Shown in pieces: positions 1 to 9,037 of a stretch of DNA of 19,601 bases. Positions within the stretch are counted from its first letter, which is position 1. Every line of letters starts with the position of its first letter. Under the pieces are notes generated by a model. That model was given only the letters and a program-made list of their open reading frames with translations. It made no database searches and was not told where the DNA came from. Origin of the DNA: an uncultured Prevotella sp. (GTDB taxonomy: Bacteria > Bacteroidota > Bacteroidia > Bacteroidales > Bacteroidaceae). The position numbers and the translations under genes are program-made. The DNA is taken from positions 1-19,601 of the forward strand of contig CAJKDU010000044.1 in the NCBI GenBank assembly GCA_905198745.1, given 5' to 3'.

Positions 1-250
1 CAAAATATTTATGAGACTACCAACTTTTTTATAAACTATTTCTTATCCCGAACTGGAGTTTATTTTTGCAAACTGAGTAGGATTGCGTCTTTTCGGACGT
101 TTCCATATTCTCAGACACGTTAATTAGGCGTAAAAGAATTTATCAATCTTCCATAACATCGAAGAGATAATATTCTTTAGTTCCTACGCTTTACCTTTTC
201 AGAAAGCTTGCCTGAGGGGACAAGGCAGCAGTATTATATGATCTCAACAT
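1..250 (+). other. Non-coding region and long leader upstream of the S8 protease gene
   Basis: This AT-rich stretch has no convincing reading frame; the only short frame, from the ATG at 11, ends after seven codons. It carries one good match to the Bacteroidota -7 element at 61-68. If that is the promoter, the transcript has a leader of roughly 175 bases before the ATG at 251. A weak inverted repeat (TGCCT/AGGCA, 209-227) lies just upstream of the start, too short to call a structure. The end of any upstream gene lies outside the window. Confidence 0.6.
61..68 (+). promoter_or_regulatory. Candidate -7 promoter element for the protease/SusCD operon
   Basis: TATTTTTG fits the Bacteroidota -7 consensus TAnnTTTG and continues into CA, as do the two promoters near 17.5 kb. 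The -33 element is poor: about 20 bases upstream there is only TATT (37-40) rather than TTTG, so transcription may be weak or need an activator. It is the only TAnnTTTG match I noticed in the 250 bases before the first gene. Transcription would begin near 75. Confidence 0.4.
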
Positions 251-1807
251 ATGTCAAGCAACGGAAAATATAAGTCCGCAGGATTTTTAATTGTTCTTCT
301 TTTTTCATACACGGCAAATGCGCAAGTACAACAGTCGGCACAAAATATAGCCGGTTGGCATCTGCTTTACAACGATTCTTTGCAGGGTGCCAATGTGAAA
401 GGTGCGGTGGACTTTCTCAAGGCTAAAGGGAAAAAAGTGCGCAAGCCTGTTATTGTCGGCATTATTGATTCTGGAGCCGACACCACTACTACTAACATTA
501 ACAAGGCTTTCTGGACCAACCGGAAAGAAAGACTTGACGGTGTGGACAACGACAAGAACGGGTATATAGACGACATCCATGGATGGAATTTTCTCGGAAC
601 CAAGGACGGAAAGTTCAACATGACCAGTGCCGGCACAGAGGAATACCGACAGTTCAAACGTCTATATCCTAAATACAAAAACATGAAACGCGAGGATGCC
701 ACTGACAAGGCTGAGTATGACTATTATGTACAGATGCGCAAGAAAGCAGGTATCAACGGCTATCTCATGTTCTATAAGTTTAATGCCCAGAAAATGGCAG
801 CTATCGAAATGATGGACTCTCTGATGCGTCGCAACAACATCCACACAGACACGCTCACCATGGCAGGACTGATTCGTACAGATGTGCAAGACTCTTTGTG
901 GAATGGACTTAGCCAGATGCTCTATACTGACCTGCTCCGCACGAAGAAGTCAACCCTTTGGGCAGACTACCGCAAGGATCAGTTGGCTAACTTGAAACTG
1001 ATGAAAACCCGCATAGACGGCATAGAGCATGCACAAGACAAGCGTCTGCTCATGGGGGACAATATGGAGGATGCCAACGATATCTATTATGGTAACCACA
1101 CCCTTACTGTCGACGGATGCGACCATGGCACTTTTGTCGCTGGTGTTGTGGGTGGTAATGGTGGCAAAGACAAACGCTATGCCGGCGTGGCAGATGGGGT
1201 GGCTCAACTGATGATACTCCGTGCCAGTCCCGATGGCGATGAATACGACAAGGATGTGGCAACAGCCATCCGCTATGCTGTGAATAATGGCGCCAAGATA
1301 ATCAATATCAGTCTTGGCAAGTTCCAATCACCTACACCCCAGATGGTCAACGATGCCATTGCCTATGCAGCCAAGCACGATGTGCTGGTGGTTAATGCTT
1401 CGGGTAATAATGGTCTTGACATAGATTCTGTGGCCTATTATCCCACAGGCAAGGATGCTCAGGGAAAGGCTTATCCCAACTTTATCCGTGTAGGAGCCTC
1501 TAACGAGAATGGAATCACCTGCAAGTTTTCCAACTATGGAGCGACAAACGTTGATGTGCTCGCTCCTGGTGAAGACATTGCCTCTGCCTTTCCCGGTGAC
1601 AAATATGAACTTTCTCAAGGTACCAGTGTCGCTGCACCAGTTGTGAGTGGTGTTGCAGCCCTGCTCCGCGCCTATTTCCCCAAGCTAACGGCTGCCGAAA
1701 TCAAGATGTTGCTTATGCGTACCGTCCGCAAGAATGGTGAGAAAGGCAAGTGCGTCAGTGGAGGTTGTATTGATATGTTGAACGCTGTGAAAGAAATCGT
1801 AAAATGA
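251..1807 (+). CDS. Secreted subtilisin-like serine protease (peptidase family S8)
   Basis: This is a 518-residue endopeptidase of the subtilase family, expected in the periplasm or at the cell surface. Residues 1-24 form a signal peptide with a hydrophobic core (GFLIVLLFSY) and an ANA cleavage site. The triad is visible: Asp73 in GIIDSGAD, His292 in DHGTFVAG and Ser459 in GTSVAAP, with oxyanion-hole Asn386 in NASGNNG. About 219 residues separate the Asp and His, far more than in classical subtilisins, because of a charged, probably helical insert at about 125-275. The start is fixed: an in-frame TGA lies 12 bases upstream and there is no other ATG between. The stop overlaps the next gene's start by ATGA (1804-1807), so the two are probably translationally coupled. 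Supplying peptides for the SusCD transporter downstream is inferred from position. Substrate preference cannot be read from sequence. Confidence 0.95.
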   Translation: MSSNGKYKSAGFLIVLLFSYTANAQVQQSAQNIAGWHLLYNDSLQGANVKGAVDFLKAKGKKVRKPVIVGIIDSGADTTTTNINKAFWTNRKERLDGVDNDKNGYIDDIHGWNFLGTKDGKFNMTSAGTEEYRQFKRLYPKYKNMKREDATDKAEYDYYVQMRKKAGINGYLMFYKFNAQKMAAIEMMDSLMRRNNIHTDTLTMAGLIRTDVQDSLWNGLSQMLYTDLLRTKKSTLWADYRKDQLANLKLMKTRIDGIEHAQDKRLLMGDNMEDANDIYYGNHTLTVDGCDHGTFVAGVVGGNGGKDKRYAGVADGVAQLMILRASPDGDEYDKDVATAIRYAVNNGAKIINISLGKFQSPTPQMVNDAIAYAAKHDVLVVNASGNNGLDIDSVAYYPTGKDAQGKAYPNFIRVGASNENGITCKFSNYGATNVDVLAPGEDIASAFPGDKYELSQGTSVAAPVVSGVAALLRAYFPKLTAAEIKMLLMRTVRKNGEKGKCVSGGCIDMLNAVKEIVK

Positions 1808-4056
1808 AGAACGGAAGATTTTTGTTGTTGGTAGCAGCCGTAGTGGCTCTGCCTGTCTGCGCCTGGCAAGGCGATGGCATTCATTGGCAACAGGCTGAGC
1901 ACGCTTCTGAAAAGAATGTTTCGCCACGCTATTACGCTTCGGCGGTTAATCCTTCATGGATTGGGCAGACCTCGCTCATTTCTTTTGACCGCACTCAAAA
2001 CGGCAAAAAAGAGATGTTCTTATTAGACCCAAAGGAGGGCACCTCCCAACCTCTCATCAAGGACATACCTTCGTTTATCCGTCAATATTCTACTCTTACC
2101 GGTGATACATCACTCACGGAGAAGCAGTTGAAACTTTATGGCATTGATTTCCGGCAAGGCGATACCTCACGCTTCTTTTGGCGCTCGCACGGCAAGCGGA
2201 TGGTCTACGACCGCCGGTCGGGCATTCTCACCATGGATACCACAACTGAAGAGCCGAAGTCTCGTCATTTCTTTCCGGGCTATGGTCGTTCTTCCTCCAC
2301 CACCGACTCACTCTATACGATGCTCGGAGACCGCTATAACCTCTATGTGCGCAACAACAAAACCGGCAAACTCAAGAAACTTACCAACGACGGCAAGGAC
2401 TATGATTCCTATTGCTACCGTTCTAAAAAGGATGAAATCAAGGAAGGCAATGCCGCCGGTTTTTGGCTCGGTCATATTTATCTCGACTTTATTACAGATG
2501 ACAGTGAGGTGGGTGAACTCTATATCATCAACTCTCTGGCTCAGCCCCGTCCGAAGCTCATCACCAAGAAGATGCCTCTGCCCAACGAGAAGGGCATACG
2601 CCGCTTCAAACTTTGGTGGTATGATGCCGACAAGGATGAGGGACGATTCCTTAACATAGACCGCTTTAAAGACCAAAACGTGGCGCTCGACTATAACCGC
2701 ACTGAGCAGGCTTTATGGTTTACCTGCCGCAGTCGTTCGGTCGACACCATACAATTGTGCCGCATTGATGTGCCAACAGGCAAGGTTAAGGTGGTAATTC
2801 AGGAGATATGCAAGCCTCATCTGAGTGTTAACCTGTTCAATTATCGTTTCATTGACAATGGTAAACATATTGTCTGGTGGTCGGAGCGCACAGGTAAGGG
2901 TAACTATTATCTATATGACACTAATGGGAAACTTCTCAACCGTATCACACGGGGCAATAGTCTTGTGGCGGGGAATATAGAGTATGTAGACACTGTCAAC
3001 CGCACCCTTACTTTTGCAGGCTATGGGGCTGAACGAGGCGTTAATCCCTACTATCGCTTCTATTATAGGGCAAAACTCGATGGAAAACATCAGCAATTGC
3101 TTTCCCATGGTGACGGCTATCACGAGATGCAGTTCTCTGCAGACCGCCACTATGCCATTGACCGCTATTCCCGTATGGATATGCCACCTGTATACAACTT
3201 GGTCGACTTAAAATCGCCCCAACGATACTTCGAGATTGTCCGCAATACCACCGACACACTTTTGGCGGCTGGTTGGCACGCACCGAAACTCATTACAGTC
3301 AAGGCCGCTGACGGAAAGACCGATCTCTATGGACTGATGTATACTCCTTCCAACTTGGATCCAGTGAAGAAATACCCCATCATCTCCAATGTCTATCCAG
3401 GTCCGCAGGATGACCAAATTCCTCTTCAGTTTACCATTGACGACTCGGGCAACCAATCGCTTGCCGAGTTGGGCTTTATTGTCATTAATGTTGCGCCCCG
3501 GGGCAGTTCTCCTTATCGTGGAAGAGATTTCCTTGCCTTCGGTTACGGGAACCTGCGGGACTATCCTTTGGCAGACAATCGCAAAGTCATTTTGGAACTT
3601 GCCCAACGTTATTCCTATATAGATACCACTCGGGTGGGCATCTATGGCCATTCGGGCGGTGGTTTCGAGACGGTGGCGTCGATGCTCACTTATCCCGATT
3701 TTTATAAGGTGGGAGTTGCTGCTTCGGGCAACCACGACAACAACATCTATATTCAGTGGTGGGGTGAAACATGGAACGGTCTGAAGCACATCCCGACCAA
3801 TATGGAGTTGGCTGCCAACTTGAAAGGTAAGCTCTTGCTCATCTCTGGCGATGTGGACGACAACGTACCTTTTGCCAACACCTTGCGCATGGCAGATGCA
3901 CTTATTAAGAACAACAAACGTTTTGACATGATGGTGCTCCCGGGGAAAGACCATGGCGTGGACGGACCTTACTATCAAAATCTCATACGCTATTATTTCC
4001 TCGAGAATCTTGTCAATCCCTCTAAACGAGATATAGACATAGTAAATCACAAGTAA
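1804..4056 (+). CDS. S9-family peptidase, dipeptidyl-peptidase IV type
   Basis: This 750-residue serine exopeptidase of the prolyl oligopeptidase family would release short peptides from N-termini. A signal peptide occupies about residues 1-20 (FLLLVAAVVALPVCA). The middle resembles the DPP IV N-terminal beta-propeller, for example the blade-like WWSERTGKGNYYLYD near 360-373. The C-terminal alpha/beta hydrolase domain starts near 490. Catalytic residues are visible as Ser617 in GHSGGG, Asp685 in GDVDDNVP and His717 in KDHGVDG, in family order and spacing. Length is normal for bacterial DPP IV-like enzymes. I could not confidently place the Glu-Glu motif that binds the substrate amino group in DPP IV, so strict dipeptidyl specificity is unproven. 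It starts inside the S8 stop codon and ends 13 bases before susC, so protease and transporter genes are very probably co-transcribed. Confidence 0.94.
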   Translation: MKNGRFLLLVAAVVALPVCAWQGDGIHWQQAEHASEKNVSPRYYASAVNPSWIGQTSLISFDRTQNGKKEMFLLDPKEGTSQPLIKDIPSFIRQYSTLTGDTSLTEKQLKLYGIDFRQGDTSRFFWRSHGKRMVYDRRSGILTMDTTTEEPKSRHFFPGYGRSSSTTDSLYTMLGDRYNLYVRNNKTGKLKKLTNDGKDYDSYCYRSKKDEIKEGNAAGFWLGHIYLDFITDDSEVGELYIINSLAQPRPKLITKKMPLPNEKGIRRFKLWWYDADKDEGRFLNIDRFKDQNVALDYNRTEQALWFTCRSRSVDTIQLCRIDVPTGKVKVVIQEICKPHLSVNLFNYRFIDNGKHIVWWSERTGKGNYYLYDTNGKLLNRITRGNSLVAGNIEYVDTVNRTLTFAGYGAERGVNPYYRFYYRAKLDGKHQQLLSHGDGYHEMQFSADRHYAIDRYSRMDMPPVYNLVDLKSPQRYFEIVRNTTDTLLAAGWHAPKLITVKAADGKTDLYGLMYTPSNLDPVKKYPIISNVYPGPQDDQIPLQFTIDDSGNQSLAELGFIVINVAPRGSSPYRGRDFLAFGYGNLRDYPLADNRKVILELAQRYSYIDTTRVGIYGHSGGGFETVASMLTYPDFYKVGVAASGNHDNNIYIQWWGETWNGLKHIPTNMELAANLKGKLLLISGDVDDNVPFANTLRMADALIKNNKRFDMMVLPGKDHGVDGPYYQNLIRYYFLENLVNPSKRDIDIVNHK

Positions 4057-4069
4057 GAAAACAAGTGGA

Positions 4070-7000
4070 ATGAAAAGAAGATTTTTATTGGTTTTCCTTG
4101 GAATCCTGCTACTTATGCTGGAACCTTGCCAGTTACAGGCACAAACCAAGACAGATGCCCAGTCCATCACTGTTACAGGTGTCGTCACCGACGATTCTGG
4201 CGAGCCTCTCATTGGGGCTACGATCAAGGTGAAGGGCAGCACCCACGGCGCATCGACAGACATTAACGGAAAGTATTCCATCACCGTGAGGCGTGGTGCT
4301 TTGCTCACCTTCTCCTACATTGGACAAGACACCAAAGAACTTCGGGTGAAGTCGTCACAAATGAACGTGCAACTCACCAGTTCAGAAGTGGCACTCGACC
4401 AAGTTGTTGTCACGGGCTATACCCAGACAGACATTCGTAAGAGTACCGGTTCGGTGAGCATTGTCACCGCCAAGGAACTGAATGACTCACCGCTCAAGAA
4501 TGTTGATATGCTTCTTCAGGGTAAGATGGCTGGCGTGAGCGTTACTGCTACGTCAGGCCGTCCAGGCGAGTCAGCACAGGTACGTGTGCGCGGTATCAGC
4601 TCTATCACCGGCAACAATGAGCCTTTGTGGGTTGTAGATGGCGTTCCCATCCAGAAATCCATGCCGAACATAGGTAGTTCCATTATTCGTTCGGGCGACT
4701 TCAGTACTATCTATGCCAATGGCATTGCAGGTATAAGTCCTCAGAACATAGAGAGCGTGACCGTGCTCAAGGATGCATCTGCAGCCGCCATATATGGTTC
4801 TCAGGCGCAGGCTGGAGTTATCGTTATCACCACCAAGAAAGGAAAGGCTGGACGTACGCACGTGAGCTACGATGGTACGGTGAGCGTCACCACATCGCCT
4901 ACACGCGATGCATCATTGATGAACTCTCGTGAAAAGCTGGCTTACGAGCAGAGCATTTGGGACGAGTTCTCGGCAGAGGGTTACGCTAACGGCTCTTATT
5001 ATCCTGTCATTGGTATTGTCGGACAGATACGTTCGGGCTACGGTCGCTTTGCTGGTTGGACCAAGCAACAACAGGATGACTATATCAACGAGTTGGGCGG
5101 CTCAACTACCGACTGGTTCAAGACACTGTTCCGTAACAGTGTTTCCACTTCCCACAACGTTTCCGTGTCGGGCGGTTCAGACAAGAACACATTCTATGTT
5201 TCAGCTGGCATGAACCAGAACAATGGTATTGTGAAGCGCACCAACTCCAACAGTTATAACTTCTCGGCCAAGGTGAACGGCACGCCGTTAAGCAACTTGC
5301 AATACAGCACGAGCGTGGATTTTTCCTACCTGACAAGTTTGTCGCCCAGTCAGAGTTTCGACATCTTTCATTATGCTTACTTTGCTAACCCCTACGAGAA
5401 ACTCTACAATGCTGACGGATCCTATGCTGCCGATGAAACCATCTACTCTTTGGCATCAGTTAACGGTGATACAGGCCAACGACTTCCTCTCAATGGGGTC
5501 AACGTGATGCGAGAGATTAACGAGACGACCATGAATACCAATAGTACATCGACACAAATTCGTGGTGACATCTCTTGGACTGCATTCAAAGGTTTTAAAC
5601 TCTATGGCTTGGCAGCCTTCACATTCAGTAATGACAATAGCGACTGTGAGATAGGAAAGAATACTTATTCTGCGTGGGAGGACAGACCCTTTGAGGGTAT
5701 GGCGGCAACCACGTCGAACCGTATATATGGTTCGCTCACACAGACAACTAACCGCAACTTGAGTTGGTTGGCTCGTATGCAAGCCAATTATACCACACTC
5801 ATAGCCCGTGACCACCGCATCAGTGCTGTAGCAGGAACCGAGGTGCGCCACAACGAAACAAAAACGATCTACCACAAGTTCTATGGCTACGATCCCGTGA
5901 CTGGACAGCATGTGTCACCTGTATACATAGGAACCAAGGCAGACGGATCGCTGACGGCAAGTGAGTTACTCGTTTATCGTAACGACGTGGACTACTTGTC
6001 AGGTCAGCAACGCAGCAAAACCGCTTTTGCCTCTTTCTATGGTGCACTTGACTATTCTTACCAAGGCAAGTATATAGCCAATGCCACTATCCGTTCTGAT
6101 GGCTCCAACAACTTTGGTAGTAAGCAGCAGTTTAACTATACTTGGTCGGCAGGATTGGCATGGAACATCGACGAGGAAAATTTTATGCAGAGTCTTAAAC
6201 CGATCATCAGTCGTGCCACTGTGCGCTTGTCCACAGGTTTGACTGGAGGTGTGAACAAGAGTGTCTATCCGCAAATTATCATGAACTATATGGGCTACCG
6301 TTCCACTGCTGATGATACCTATCGCATGGGAAGCATCAGAAATGCGCCTAACCCAAACTTGCGTTGGGAACACACTCGTGACTATAATGCCTCAATCGAC
6401 TTGGGGCTGCTCAATAACCGTTTGAATCTGCTCTTCTCCGCCTATCGTCGGAGAGGCTATGACTTGGTGACCCAAGTGAGCGTGGTTTCCACCACAGGTT
6501 TTTCCACTCAGAGTTATAATACTTCGGAGCAAATAAACCAGGGATGGGAGTTGACCATCAATGCGACCCCTGTGAAGTTCAAGGATTTTTCTTGGAATGT
6601 GATGGGTAATGTGGCATACAACCAGAATAAACTCACAAAATATGATGCCCCCAACAATTATACTTTTTCCTCTACACGTCTTGACTATCCGTTGTCATCC
6701 ATTTTTATGGGTAAGTATACCGGGGTTGATGCGTCCACAGGTTTACTGAACTTTGCCCTCCGTCCCGGCACCACTATCTCAAGTTCTGCCGACAAGCGTA
6801 ATTACTACAACTATGTTTACTACATCGGAACAGAAAACGCTCCATGGACCGGTGGCTTCTCCACCAACGTCAGCTACAAGAACTTTACGTTGAGCATGAA
6901 CACCTCGTTCTCTTTGGGAGCGAAGAAAAAGTATACGGTTGATAATACGTTTGCTTATTATAGTTCCTTGGCTGCAGGCAGTATATCTTCCAACATTGTA

Positions 7001-7399
7001 CAGAATCAGGTCAACGATGTTTATACAGCTCACGTAAACAAGCCGAAACAAGCCGCCCACAGGTGGACTAATGCCAACCCTATAACTGATGGTTATCCAC
7101 GATTAGTAGATACCTATGGAAAGGCTATAAATGTGGATTTGGATAATGTCAGCTATTTTGGTATCTGCGATGGCGCAGACTATTGCAATGCTTCTTATTG
7201 GAAGATTGGTAGTGTGTCATTGATGTACAACATGCCACAACGCGTCATCAGCAAGATCGGGCTGACCAATGTGGGCTTTTCCTTCACCGCCAATAACCTT
7301 GCCACCATCACAAATTTTAAAGGTCTAAACCCTGAGTCTCCGGGGGCTGTCTACCCCATTAGCCGCAGTTTCTCCTTGGGTGTGAATGTGGGCTTCTAA
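4070..7399 (+). CDS. SusC/RagA-family TonB-linked outer membrane transporter
   Basis: This 1109-residue TonB-dependent transporter forms a 22-strand outer-membrane barrel that works with a SusD lid to import large nutrients using TonB energy. Residues 1-24 are a signal peptide. Residues 33-105 are a carboxypeptidase-regulatory-like domain (TGVVTDDSGEPLIGATIKVK). A TonB-box-like DQVVVTGY follows at 110-117, then the plug (about 118-260), with LLQGKMAGVSV and the family signature EPLWVVDGVPIQ at 184-195. The rest is barrel, ending in alternating aromatic and polar residues and a terminal Phe. Length is ordinary for the family. The SusD partner begins 15 bases downstream. The two peptidase genes upstream, and the absence of any glycoside hydrolase, suggest peptide rather than glycan cargo, as established for RagAB of Porphyromonas gingivalis. 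That substrate call is inference. Confidence 0.96.
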   Translation: MKRRFLLVFLGILLLMLEPCQLQAQTKTDAQSITVTGVVTDDSGEPLIGATIKVKGSTHGASTDINGKYSITVRRGALLTFSYIGQDTKELRVKSSQMNVQLTSSEVALDQVVVTGYTQTDIRKSTGSVSIVTAKELNDSPLKNVDMLLQGKMAGVSVTATSGRPGESAQVRVRGISSITGNNEPLWVVDGVPIQKSMPNIGSSIIRSGDFSTIYANGIAGISPQNIESVTVLKDASAAAIYGSQAQAGVIVITTKKGKAGRTHVSYDGTVSVTTSPTRDASLMNSREKLAYEQSIWDEFSAEGYANGSYYPVIGIVGQIRSGYGRFAGWTKQQQDDYINELGGSTTDWFKTLFRNSVSTSHNVSVSGGSDKNTFYVSAGMNQNNGIVKRTNSNSYNFSAKVNGTPLSNLQYSTSVDFSYLTSLSPSQSFDIFHYAYFANPYEKLYNADGSYAADETIYSLASVNGDTGQRLPLNGVNVMREINETTMNTNSTSTQIRGDISWTAFKGFKLYGLAAFTFSNDNSDCEIGKNTYSAWEDRPFEGMAATTSNRIYGSLTQTTNRNLSWLARMQANYTTLIARDHRISAVAGTEVRHNETKTIYHKFYGYDPVTGQHVSPVYIGTKADGSLTASELLVYRNDVDYLSGQQRSKTAFASFYGALDYSYQGKYIANATIRSDGSNNFGSKQQFNYTWSAGLAWNIDEENFMQSLKPIISRATVRLSTGLTGGVNKSVYPQIIMNYMGYRSTADDTYRMGSIRNAPNPNLRWEHTRDYNASIDLGLLNNRLNLLFSAYRRRGYDLVTQVSVVSTTGFSTQSYNTSEQINQGWELTINATPVKFKDFSWNVMGNVAYNQNKLTKYDAPNNYTFSSTRLDYPLSSIFMGKYTGVDASTGLLNFALRPGTTISSSADKRNYYNYVYYIGTENAPWTGGFSTNVSYKNFTLSMNTSFSLGAKKKYTVDNTFAYYSSLAAGSISSNIVQNQVNDVYTAHVNKPKQAAHRWTNANPITDGYPRLVDTYGKAINVDLDNVSYFGICDGADYCNASYWKIGSVSLMYNMPQRVISKIGLTNVGFSFTANNLATITNFKGLNPESPGAVYPISRSFSLGVNVGF

Positions 7400-7413
7400 T
7401 AAAACATACAGAT

Positions 7414-8796
7414 ATGAAAAAGAAAATATTATATATAGCGTTGCTTGCCATGAGCCTAAATTCGTGCAGCAAGTTTCTCGACATTAAGCCTGACGACAAG
7501 ACCATTCCAGAAACACCGGAGGATTTCTCGGCTATCATCCATGATATGTGCAACGAAATTGAAGAGGGCTCTTCCAGTTCTGTCGGTGCCAGAATTGCCG
7601 TTGAGGTGGGTGGCCCTTATGCAATGGCATGTTGGTGTGATAACTTTGAAACTAATTTGACGTCCTATCCTCTGGGCAATATGTTGCCAACTTATGTCGG
7701 ATCCAATTGCTCCAACGGAAACTTTTACCAACGGTGCTACTCCACCATTGCCCGTTGCAACATAGTCATCGGCAACATGAAGAACGATTTGGATACTCGG
7801 GAGGCCAAGGATATCTTAGGCACATCGTATGCCCTGCGAGGCATTTGCTATTATCAGTTGCTCCGTTTATGCTGCCCGCCGGTAGGTTCTACAGACGCTC
7901 AATTAGGTGTGCCTCTTGTCACTGAATTTGATATGGAGGCAAAACCGCTTCGAAGTACCATAGACCAAACCATTGCCCAAGCAGAGAGCGACATGAAGAA
8001 AGCCATAGACTATGATGTGCAGAATGAACTATACTTCTTCAACAGCGATGTAATGAAGGGCTATCTCGCCCGTCTCTACTTTTGGAGCCAACGATACGGG
8101 GAGGCAAAGGAAATGGCGCTTGATGTGCTGAAACGCCATCCCTTGCTTGAGGGTGAGGATTATGAGACCATGATGAAAGCCTATGACGGAATGGCAGGTA
8201 ACATGCTCTTCCGTGTGTGCAAGCTCGACAAGAGCTATTCCACCACAAATTCTTATCTTGCCGCCCGTCCCATCAGTGTCCGTTTCCTTAAACTCTTTCA
8301 AGAGGGAGATCGCGACATTCGGTATAAACTATTTGTCGGCAGCAAGCGCAAGAACAAGAAAATATTCTTCTCGGGTTTGCGTTCGGCAGAATTGGAATTG
8401 ATTGCCATGGAGAGTGCCTATCATCTTGGCGAGAATAAAGAAGCGCTTGATTTGCTCAATGACTTTCGCAAGCACCGTATCAAGGACTATGTTCCTTATA
8501 CAATGGAGACTTTGCCTGCAGTAGATACTGATGACATCATTAAGGTGGATGCGGAAGGGAAATCTCTAACGCCACTCATTTACGCTATTCTCTGTGAACG
8601 TCGTAAGGAACTGTTTTTGGAGGGTGACCGTTTTACTGAATTAAAACGTAACGGCAGACCGGAGTTCTGGGTCATGAACAAAGGATTGAAATACACCACC
8701 TACAAATTTATGTATACCTTTGCCTTGCCGGCAGGAGACATACAATTGAATCCGGCTTTGCAGCAGAATCCAGGTTATACAGAGATAGAATACTAA
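7414..8796 (+). CDS. RagB/SusD-family nutrient-binding surface lipoprotein
   Basis: This is the 460-residue partner lid of the SusC transporter just upstream. Residues 1-17 are a lipoprotein signal with lipobox LNSC, and Cys18 is the lipidated residue. The mature start SKFLDIKPDDKTIPETPEDF is typical of SusD-like N-termini. Helical TPR-like segments follow, such as EAKDILGTSYALRGICYYQLLR near 130-150. The C-terminus carries the conserved family ending LPAGDIQLNPALQQNPGY. It is slightly shorter than most SusD proteins (about 480-600 residues), with no sign of truncation. In RagAB-type systems this protein closes over the barrel and captures ligand. The next gene begins 13 bases after the stop, so it lies within the same transcript. 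Confidence 0.96.
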   Translation: MKKKILYIALLAMSLNSCSKFLDIKPDDKTIPETPEDFSAIIHDMCNEIEEGSSSSVGARIAVEVGGPYAMACWCDNFETNLTSYPLGNMLPTYVGSNCSNGNFYQRCYSTIARCNIVIGNMKNDLDTREAKDILGTSYALRGICYYQLLRLCCPPVGSTDAQLGVPLVTEFDMEAKPLRSTIDQTIAQAESDMKKAIDYDVQNELYFFNSDVMKGYLARLYFWSQRYGEAKEMALDVLKRHPLLEGEDYETMMKAYDGMAGNMLFRVCKLDKSYSTTNSYLAARPISVRFLKLFQEGDRDIRYKLFVGSKRKNKKIFFSGLRSAELELIAMESAYHLGENKEALDLLNDFRKHRIKDYVPYTMETLPAVDTDDIIKVDAEGKSLTPLIYAILCERRKELFLEGDRFTELKRNGRPEFWVMNKGLKYTTYKFMYTFALPAGDIQLNPALQQNPGYTEIEY

Positions 8797-8808
8797 AAGA
8801 AGAAAATT

Positions 8809-9009
8809 ATGAATAGATGTTTATTGGTATTAGGCATTGTCGCTTTGACAGTCGCCCTGTTCACTTCGTGTGAGAAATATAATGAAGTGCCACCGACACA
8901 GATAACGAAGGGAAAGGAGTATAAACTTCCAGACCCTACCACACTGTCTCAGGAAGACCGGGCGGTGATCAGTGCTCAAGAACAAGAATATAACGAGAAT
9001 GCAAAATAA
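8809..9009 (+). CDS. Small lipoprotein of unknown function (66 aa)
   Basis: The product is 66 residues long. A lipoprotein signal ends in FTSC with Cys21 as the lipid-attachment site, leaving a mature chain of about 46 residues (EKYNEVPPTQITKGKEYKLP onward). That chain is polar, rich in Glu and Gln, and has no recognisable domain. It lies 12 bases after susD and 28 bases before the next lipoprotein gene, so it is almost certainly part of the operon. An A-rich stretch (AAGAAGAAAATT) precedes the ATG, as before other genes here. It may be an accessory subunit of the SusCD complex, but only position and lipidation support this. It could also be a remnant of a longer surface lipoprotein. Confidence 0.75.
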   Translation: MNRCLLVLGIVALTVALFTSCEKYNEVPPTQITKGKEYKLPDPTTLSQEDRAVISAQEQEYNENAK

Positions 9010-9037
9010 GTATTAATTTAAAAAACAAGTAGAAAAG

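Noticed and set aside
86..99. Small inverted repeat CGTC/GACG in the upstream region
   Set aside because: A four-base stem with a six-base loop is not above background and has no matching context.
207..227. Hairpin or terminator just before the S8 start codon
   Set aside because: Only five base pairs (TGCCT/AGGCA) with a nine-base loop and no following T-run; this could easily be chance.
3208..4308. Long open frame on the minus strand (366 codons)
   Set aside because: It lies antisense to the S9 catalytic domain and the start of susC, whose motifs are unmistakable. It has no recognisable domain and reflects codon bias on the opposite strand.
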